Shown here in pieces: positions 59,274-64,000 of a DNA stretch of 64,000 bases. Both the position numbers and the translations under genes were made by a program. Source of the stretch: Variovorax paradoxus_P (GTDB lineage Bacteria > Pseudomonadota > Gammaproteobacteria > Burkholderiales > Burkholderiaceae_C); the NCBI RefSeq assembly GCF_050627025.1, contig NZ_CP192472.1. One strand, 5' to 3'. Under the pieces are notes generated by a model that did no database searches, had not been told where the DNA came from, and was given only the letters and a program-made list of their open reading frames with translations. Each line of letters begins with the position of its first letter. The stretch's first letter is position 1.

Positions 59274-60749
59274 ATGGGTTTGTTGAGCCTTGCCATCTGG
59301 GTGCCGATCGCATTCGGTATCGCGCTGCTGGCGTTTGGGCGTGACGAGAACGCCAGGGGCGTGCGATGGGTCGCGCTTGTCGGTGCGATCGTCAGCTTCC
59401 TGGTCACCGTGCCGCTTTACACGGGCTTCCAGAACGGCACTGCGGCAATGCAGTTCGTCGAGAAGGCCAGCTGGATTGCGCGCTTCAACGTCAACTACCA
59501 CCTCGGTGTCGACGGGCTGTCGCTCTGGCTGGTGCTGCTGACCTCGTTCATTACCGTGGTGGTCGTGATCTCGGCCTGGGAAGTGATAACGGAGCGCGTC
59601 AACCAGTACATGGGTGCGTTCCTGATTCTTTCGGGCTTCATGATCGGTGTGTTTGCCGCACTCGACGGCATTCTGTTCTACGTGTTCTTCGAAGCCACGC
59701 TGATCCCGATGTACCTGATCATCGGTATCTGGGGCGGCCCGAACAAGATCTACGCGGCGTTCAAGTTTTTCATCTACACCTTGCTCGGCTCGCTGCTGAT
59801 GCTGGTGGCGCTGATCTACCTGTACAACAAGTCGGGCGGCAGCTTCGACATCCTGAGCTGGCACAAGCTGCCGCTGGGCTCGACGGCGCAGACCTTCCTG
59901 TTCTTCGCGTTCTTTGCCGCCTTTGCCGTCAAGGTGCCGATGTGGCCGGTCCACACCTGGCTGCCCGACGTGCACGTCGAGGCGCCGACCGGCGGCTCGG
60001 CGGTGCTGGCCGCCATCATGCTGAAGCTGGGTGCCTACGGCTTCCTGCGCTTCTCGATGCCCATCGCTCCCGATGCATCGCACGAATGGGCCTGGCTCAT
60101 GATTGCGCTGTCGCTGATCGCGGTGATCTACGTCGGCCTGGTGGCGCTGGTGCAGGAAGACATGAAGAAGCTCGTGGCTTATTCGTCCGTTGCGCACATG
60201 GGCTTCGTGACGCTCGGCTTCTTCATCTTCAACGAGCTGGGCGTTTCCGGCGGCATCGTGCAGATGATTGCGCACGGCTTTGTCTCGGGTGCCATGTTCC
60301 TGGGCATCGGTGTGCTGTACGACCGCGTGCATTCGCGCCAGATTGCCGACTACGGCGGCGTGGTCAACACCATGCCCAAGTTCGCCGCCTTCGCGCTGCT
60401 GTTCGCCATGGCCAATTGCGGCCTGCCGGGCACCGCCGGTTTCGTGGGCGAGTGGATGGTCATCCTGGGTGCGGTCAAGTCCAACTTCTGGATCGGCCTT
60501 GGCGCTGCAACGGCACTGATCTTCGGCGCGGCGTACACCCTCTGGATGTACAAGCGCGTGTACCTTGGCCCGGTCGGCAACGATCACGTCAAGGAGCTCA
60601 CCGACATCAATGCCCGCGAGTTCCTGATGCTGTCGCTGCTGGCCATTGCCGTGCTGTGGATGGGCATCTATCCGAAGCCATTCACCGATGTGATGGACGT
60701 TTCCGTGACGGAGCTCCTGCGCCACGTGGCAACTTCCAAACTGCCCTGA
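59274..60749 (+). CDS. nuoM: NADH-quinone oxidoreductase subunit M
   Basis: Antiporter-like proton-pumping subunit (ND4), 491 aa, about 14 helices. Conserved FFEATLIPMYLIIGIWGG (with the key Glu), FAVKVPMWPVHTWLPDVHVE and APTGGSAVLAAIMLKLGAYG. 25 bases after nuoL with a GGAG ribosome site. Confidence 0.97.
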   Translation: MGLLSLAIWVPIAFGIALLAFGRDENARGVRWVALVGAIVSFLVTVPLYTGFQNGTAAMQFVEKASWIARFNVNYHLGVDGLSLWLVLLTSFITVVVVISAWEVITERVNQYMGAFLILSGFMIGVFAALDGILFYVFFEATLIPMYLIIGIWGGPNKIYAAFKFFIYTLLGSLLMLVALIYLYNKSGGSFDILSWHKLPLGSTAQTFLFFAFFAAFAVKVPMWPVHTWLPDVHVEAPTGGSAVLAAIMLKLGAYGFLRFSMPIAPDASHEWAWLMIALSLIAVIYVGLVALVQEDMKKLVAYSSVAHMGFVTLGFFIFNELGVSGGIVQMIAHGFVSGAMFLGIGVLYDRVHSRQIADYGGVVNTMPKFAAFALLFAMANCGLPGTAGFVGEWMVILGAVKSNFWIGLGAATALIFGAAYTLWMYKRVYLGPVGNDHVKELTDINAREFLMLSLLAIAVLWMGIYPKPFTDVMDVSVTELLRHVATSKLP

Positions 60750-60773
60750 TTCCACGCTGAAGAAGAGAACGAG

Positions 60774-62261
60774 ATGATTGACAAACTCAGCTGGGTCGCG
60801 ATCTACCCCGAAATCGTGTTGCTGGTCATGGCCTGCGTCATTGCGCTGGTCGACCTGTCGACCACCAGCGCCCGCCGCACGCGCACCTACATCCTGACGC
60901 TGCTCACGCTGGCCGTCGTCGCCGTGCTGACCGGCATGGCCGCCAACGACGGCAAGACGATCTACGGCTTTGGCGGCATGGTCGTCAGCGACCCCATGGG
61001 CAACTGGCTCAAGTGCTTTGCCACGGTTGCATTGATGGTCACGCTGGTCTATGGCCGCCCCTATGCGGCAGACCGCGACATGCTGCGCGGCGGCGAGCTG
61101 TTCACCATCAGCATGTTCGCGCTGCTGGGCATGTTCGTGATGATCTCGGGCAGCAACTTCCTCCTGATCTACCTGGGTCTCGAACTGCTCACCTTGTCCA
61201 GCTACGCCCTGGTGGCGCTGCGCCGCGACAACGCGGTGGCCAGCGAAGCGGCCATGAAGTACTTTGTGCTCGGCGCCATGGCCAGCGGCTTTTTGCTCTA
61301 CGGCCTGTCGATGCTCTACGGCGCAACCGGTTCGCTCGACGTGAACGAGGTGTTCAAGATCATCGCCAGCGGCAAGGTGAACCACCAGGTGCTGGTGTTC
61401 GGCCTGGTCTTCATCGTTGCGGGCTTGGCCTTCAAGGTGGGAGCGGCGCCTTTCCACATGTGGGTGCCCGACGTGTACCAGGGCGCACCGACCGCGGTCA
61501 CGCTGCTGATTGGCGCGGCGCCCGAACTGGCTGCCTTTGCCATCATCATCCGCCTGCTGGTGGAAGGTTTGCTGCCGCTGGCCATCGACTGGCAGCAGAT
61601 GCTCGCCTTGCTGGCCATCGCTTCGCTGCTGGTGGGCAACCTGGCCGCCATTGCTCAGACCAACCTCAAGCGCATGCTGGCCTACTCGACCATTGCGCAG
61701 ATGGGCTTCATGCTGCTCGGCCTGGTGGCGGGCGTGGTCAACGGCAATACCTACAACGCGCAGTTCGCATACAGCGCGTCGATGTTCTACATCGTGACCT
61801 ACGTTCTGACCACGCTGGCGAGCTTCGGCATCATCCTGCTGCTGGCGCGCGAAGGCTTCGAGAGCGAAGAAATCACCGACCTTGCCGGCCTCAACCAGCG
61901 CAGCCCGCTGTATGCCGGCGTGATGGCCATTGCGATGTTCTCGCTTGCCGGCCTGCCGCCGCTGGTCGGGTTCTACGCCAAGCTTGCGGTGCTCCAGGCG
62001 CTGATCGCATCGGGCCAGGCAATCTACATCGGCTTGGCAGTGTTCGCAGTAATCATGTCGCTGATCGGCGCCTTCTACTACCTGCGCGTGGTCAAGGTCA
62101 TGTACTTCGATGCGCCCGTTACCGCCAGCACCGTTTCGGCTCCGCGCGACGTGCGCGCGGTGCTCTCGGTCAATGGCTTGCTCATTCTTGTGCTGGGCAT
62201 TGTTCCCGGCGGCCTCATGACGCTGTGCGCCAAGGCGATCGTGGCCACGCTGGCCAACTGA
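60774..62261 (+). CDS. nuoN: NADH-quinone oxidoreductase subunit N
   Basis: Antiporter-like proton-pumping subunit (ND2), 495 aa, 14 helices. Motifs: LLIYLGLELLTLSSYALVAL, GLAFKVGAAPFHMWVPDVYQ and the MLAYSTIAQMGFMLLGLVAG segment. Last of the 14 complex I genes; DUF2818 follows 16 bases later. Confidence 0.97.
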   Translation: MIDKLSWVAIYPEIVLLVMACVIALVDLSTTSARRTRTYILTLLTLAVVAVLTGMAANDGKTIYGFGGMVVSDPMGNWLKCFATVALMVTLVYGRPYAADRDMLRGGELFTISMFALLGMFVMISGSNFLLIYLGLELLTLSSYALVALRRDNAVASEAAMKYFVLGAMASGFLLYGLSMLYGATGSLDVNEVFKIIASGKVNHQVLVFGLVFIVAGLAFKVGAAPFHMWVPDVYQGAPTAVTLLIGAAPELAAFAIIIRLLVEGLLPLAIDWQQMLALLAIASLLVGNLAAIAQTNLKRMLAYSTIAQMGFMLLGLVAGVVNGNTYNAQFAYSASMFYIVTYVLTTLASFGIILLLAREGFESEEITDLAGLNQRSPLYAGVMAIAMFSLAGLPPLVGFYAKLAVLQALIASGQAIYIGLAVFAVIMSLIGAFYYLRVVKVMYFDAPVTASTVSAPRDVRAVLSVNGLLILVLGIVPGGLMTLCAKAIVATLAN

Positions 62262-62277
62262 TCCCGGTTCGCTCACG

Positions 62278-62592
62278 GTGTCGCAAACCGCTTCGGTCTG
62301 GGTCGTTCTGCTGGTGGCGCTGGTGGCGGCCAACCTTCCGTTCTTCAATGAGCGGTTGTTCGGTGTCGTGCCGCTGGCCACGCGGCCCAAGCCGCTCGCA
62401 GTGCGGCTCGCCGAATTGGTGGTGCTGTATTTTGTTGCCGGCGGCATCGGCTTTCTTTTCGAGAGCCGGGCAGGGCAGATTGCTCCCCAAGGCTGGGAGT
62501 TCTATGCAGTGACCGGCGCGCTTTTCATCGTGCTGGCTTTTCCCGGCTTCACCTGGCGCTACCTGATGAAGCATAGGCACTCACATGACTGA
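62278..62592 (+). CDS. DUF2818 membrane protein (conserved after nuoN)
   Basis: A 104 aa protein with about three hydrophobic segments and the conserved-looking VVLLVALVAANLPFFNERLF near the start. The likely start is GTG at 62278, since no ATG restores the first helix; the ribosome site is weak. This DUF2818 family is found directly after nuoN in Burkholderiales, so a role in complex I assembly or stability is plausible but undemonstrated. The 3' end overlaps the NUDIX gene by 8 bases. Confidence 0.82.
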   Translation: MSQTASVWVVLLVALVAANLPFFNERLFGVVPLATRPKPLAVRLAELVVLYFVAGGIGFLFESRAGQIAPQGWEFYAVTGALFIVLAFPGFTWRYLMKHRHSHD

Positions 62593-63190
62593 TCCGGCCA
62601 TCGACTCGCACCTGAAGGAAGAACGCACCGCCAGCGAGGTGCTGCTCAAGGGCAACTTTCTCCAGGTGCGCCGCGACACCGTGCGCCTGCCCGATGGCCA
62701 CACCGCAACGCGTGAATATGTGATTCATCCGGGCGCGGTGGTGGTGGTTCCGTTGCTGGACGACGGCCGGGTGGTGCTCGAGCGGCAATACCGCTATCCG
62801 GTGGGGCACGTGATGATCGAGTTTCCGGCGGGCAAGCTCGATGCTGGCGAAGATCCGCTGGTGTGCGGCCAGCGCGAACTGCTCGAAGAAACCGGATACA
62901 CCGCGCGCGAATGGGCCTACGCAGGCGCCATGCACCTGGCAGTGGCGTATTCCACCGAAATCATCCACATCTATTTTGCGCGCGGCCTTTCGCTTGGCAC
63001 GCGCCAGCTCGACCACGGCGAGTTTCTCGACGTGTTCACCGCCACCCCCCAAGAAGTGGCAGGCTGGTGCCGCGAAGGAAAGATCACCGACGCCAAGTCG
63101 CTCACCTGCACGCTGTGGCTGCAGAACGTCCTTTCAGGCGCATGGGCACTCGACTGGCAGGGCACCGCTTCGCAAGGCGGCGCGGGATAA
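62585..63190 (+). CDS. NUDIX hydrolase, ADP-ribose pyrophosphatase (NudF) type
   Basis: A 201 aa enzyme. Nudix box GKLDAGEDPLVCGQRELLEE followed by TGY (about 83-105), preceded by the Gln/Arg-rich QYRYPVGHVMIEFPAG typical of ADP-sugar pyrophosphatases. It would hydrolyse ADP-ribose or a related ADP-sugar. Overlaps the DUF2818 stop by 8 bases, so it is part of the tail of the nuo transcript. Confidence 0.88.
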   Translation: MTDPAIDSHLKEERTASEVLLKGNFLQVRRDTVRLPDGHTATREYVIHPGAVVVVPLLDDGRVVLERQYRYPVGHVMIEFPAGKLDAGEDPLVCGQRELLEETGYTAREWAYAGAMHLAVAYSTEIIHIYFARGLSLGTRQLDHGEFLDVFTATPQEVAGWCREGKITDAKSLTCTLWLQNVLSGAWALDWQGTASQGGAG

Positions 63191-63197
63191 TCCGCGC

Positions 63198-63656
63198 ATG
63201 AAGGTTCTCGATCTCCGCTGCTCGCACGGCCACGGCTTCGAAGGCTGGTTTGCGTCCAACGAAGCTTTTGAAGGTCAACTCGCCGACGGCCTGGTCGAAT
63301 GCCCGGTCTGTGCCGACACGCGCATCGTCAAGCTGCTGAGCGCGCCGCGCCTCAATTTGGGCAACGCCAAGGCGCCTGCGGAAACCGCTGCGTCACCGGC
63401 CCCCGCCATGGCCCAGGTGCCTGCCGAACAGTCTCCAGAGGCACGCTGGATGCGCGCTGTGCGCGAAGTCCTTGCAAAGACCGAAGACGTCGGCGACCGC
63501 TTTGCCGATGAGGCGCGCAAGATGCACTACGGCGAGACTGAGGAGCGCGGCATTCGCGGCCAGGCAACCCGCGAGCAGACCGAAGCGCTGCTCGACGAGG
63601 GCATTCCGGTCATGCCGCTGCCGATTCCCGCAGCGCTCAAGGAAACGCTTCAGTAG
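63198..63656 (+). CDS. DUF1178 family protein
   Basis: A 152 aa protein. The N-terminus MKVLDLRCSHGHGFEGWFAS with a later CPVCADTRIVKLLSAPRLN forms a zinc-ribbon-like pair (C8 with the CPVC cysteines). An Ala/Pro linker and a conserved C-terminal helical part (VGDRFADEARKMHYGETEER) follow. Function unknown. Seven bases after the NUDIX gene, convergent with the ABC exporter gene. Confidence 0.88.
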   Translation: MKVLDLRCSHGHGFEGWFASNEAFEGQLADGLVECPVCADTRIVKLLSAPRLNLGNAKAPAETAASPAPAMAQVPAEQSPEARWMRAVREVLAKTEDVGDRFADEARKMHYGETEERGIRGQATREQTEALLDEGIPVMPLPIPAALKETLQ

Positions 63657-63695
63657 TCGCAGCAATCTGCTGCCACCCGCCGAGTTTTCCGCAGT

Positions 63696-64000
63696 TCAGG
63701 CCGTGAACTGAAGGGCAGCCAGGCGGGCATACACCCCGCCTTGCGCCACCAGCGTGGCGTGCGTTCCCTGTTCCACGATGCCGCCATGATCGAGCACGAT
63801 GATGCGGTCGGCCTTCTGCACCGTGGCAAGCCGGTGCGCAATGACCAGGGTGGTGCGACCTTCCATGGCCGATTCGAGCGCAGCCTGCACCATGCGCTCG
63901 CTCTCCGCATCGAGCGCGCTCGTGGCTTCGTCGAGCAGCAGCAGCGGCGGGTTCTTGAGAATGGCGCGCGCAATTGCAATGCGCTGGCGCTGTCCGCCCG
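63696..64000 (-). CDS. ABC exporter ATP-binding/permease, MsbA-like (C-terminal part only)
   Basis: The gene runs off the right edge; only the last 101 residues are visible. They contain the ABC signature remnant GGQRQRIAIARAIL, Walker B LLLLDEATSALD, the H-loop LVIAHRLATVQKADRI and the terminal IVEQGTHATLVAQGGVYARL. This is the nucleotide-binding domain of a type IV (MsbA/LmrA-like) half-transporter exporting lipids or hydrophobic compounds. The membrane domain lies outside the window, so subfamily assignment is tentative. Confidence 0.88.
   Translation of the reverse strand, partial: GGQRQRIAIARAILKNPPLLLLDEATSALDAESERMVQAALESAMEGRTTLVIAHRLATVQKADRIIVLDHGGIVEQGTHATLVAQGGVYARLAALQFTA

Noticed and set aside
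57194..59407. A 737-residue minus-strand open frame antisense to nuoL
   Set aside because: Same codon-shadow composition; no start context or domain.
59238..62447. A 1069-residue minus-strand open frame antisense to nuoM and nuoN
   Set aside because: Rich in His, Arg, Gln and Asp in the pattern produced by complementing membrane-protein codons; no recognisable motif and the sense genes are unambiguous.
1..64000. Search for insertion sequences, prophage, integrase genes, CRISPR arrays or rRNA
   Set aside because: No transposase, integrase, phage structural gene, repeat-spacer array or rRNA segment was recognised; the window looks like core and accessory chromosome without recent mobile elements.

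Overview
The window is a high-GC, densely packed bacterial chromosome segment. Gene content and layout point to a beta-proteobacterium of the order Burkholderiales, most likely a Comamonadaceae member near Variovorax. This is an inference from gene families and order (tpiA-secG-tRNA-Leu-nuoABCDEFGHIJKLMN-DUF2818, rpsO-pnp, an assimilatory nas cluster with ANTAR regulators); no database search was run.

Layout. 1-4429: periplasmic adaptor and inner-membrane pump of a heavy-metal RND efflux system. 4419-7180: mogA and darP on the minus strand, pmbA on the plus strand. 7194-11429: small metabolic and regulatory genes (a Tat/lipoprotein-type FAH-family protein, AraC and LysR regulators, a nucleoside deoxyribosyltransferase-like enzyme, a TauE/SafE permease). 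11462-15979: NUDIX, yqeY, rpsU, a BaiN-type flavoprotein, a YiiX-like lipoprotein and a sterol-desaturase-like membrane enzyme, all on the minus strand. 16096-20258: a polyamine-type ABC importer (ATPase, binding protein, two permeases).

20386-37253 is the most interesting block, a complete assimilatory nitrate locus. It holds nirB-nirD-nasA-ybiB-cobA (nitrite reductase, nitrate reductase and the siroheme-branch methyltransferase), an MFS nitrate transporter, an ABC nitrate importer (nrtA-nrtB-nrtD), a PP2C phosphatase/Ser-Thr kinase fusion, and two different ANTAR-domain antitermination proteins. One is a NasR-type NIT-ANTAR protein. The other joins a receiver-like N-terminus and an ANTAR domain to two soluble segments resembling the NarX/PilJ P-box. 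The nrtA leader carries a clear intrinsic terminator preceded by a hairpin with an ANTAR-type hexaloop (A1, G4); a similar hexaloop hairpin lies upstream of narK. The locus therefore looks wired for nitrate-controlled transcription antitermination.

37329-42245: tsaD, an alpha/beta hydrolase with a 19-bp palindrome in its upstream region, a small heat-shock protein, an orphan binding protein and an aminotransferase. 42361-47695: rpsO, pnp, a quinone oxidoreductase, tpiA, secG and tRNA-Leu(GAG), with terminators after rpsO and pnp. 47761-62261: all 14 separate genes of respiratory complex I (nuoA-N) in tight order, followed by DUF2818, a NUDIX ADP-sugar hydrolase and DUF1178. The window ends inside an MsbA-like ABC exporter on the minus strand.
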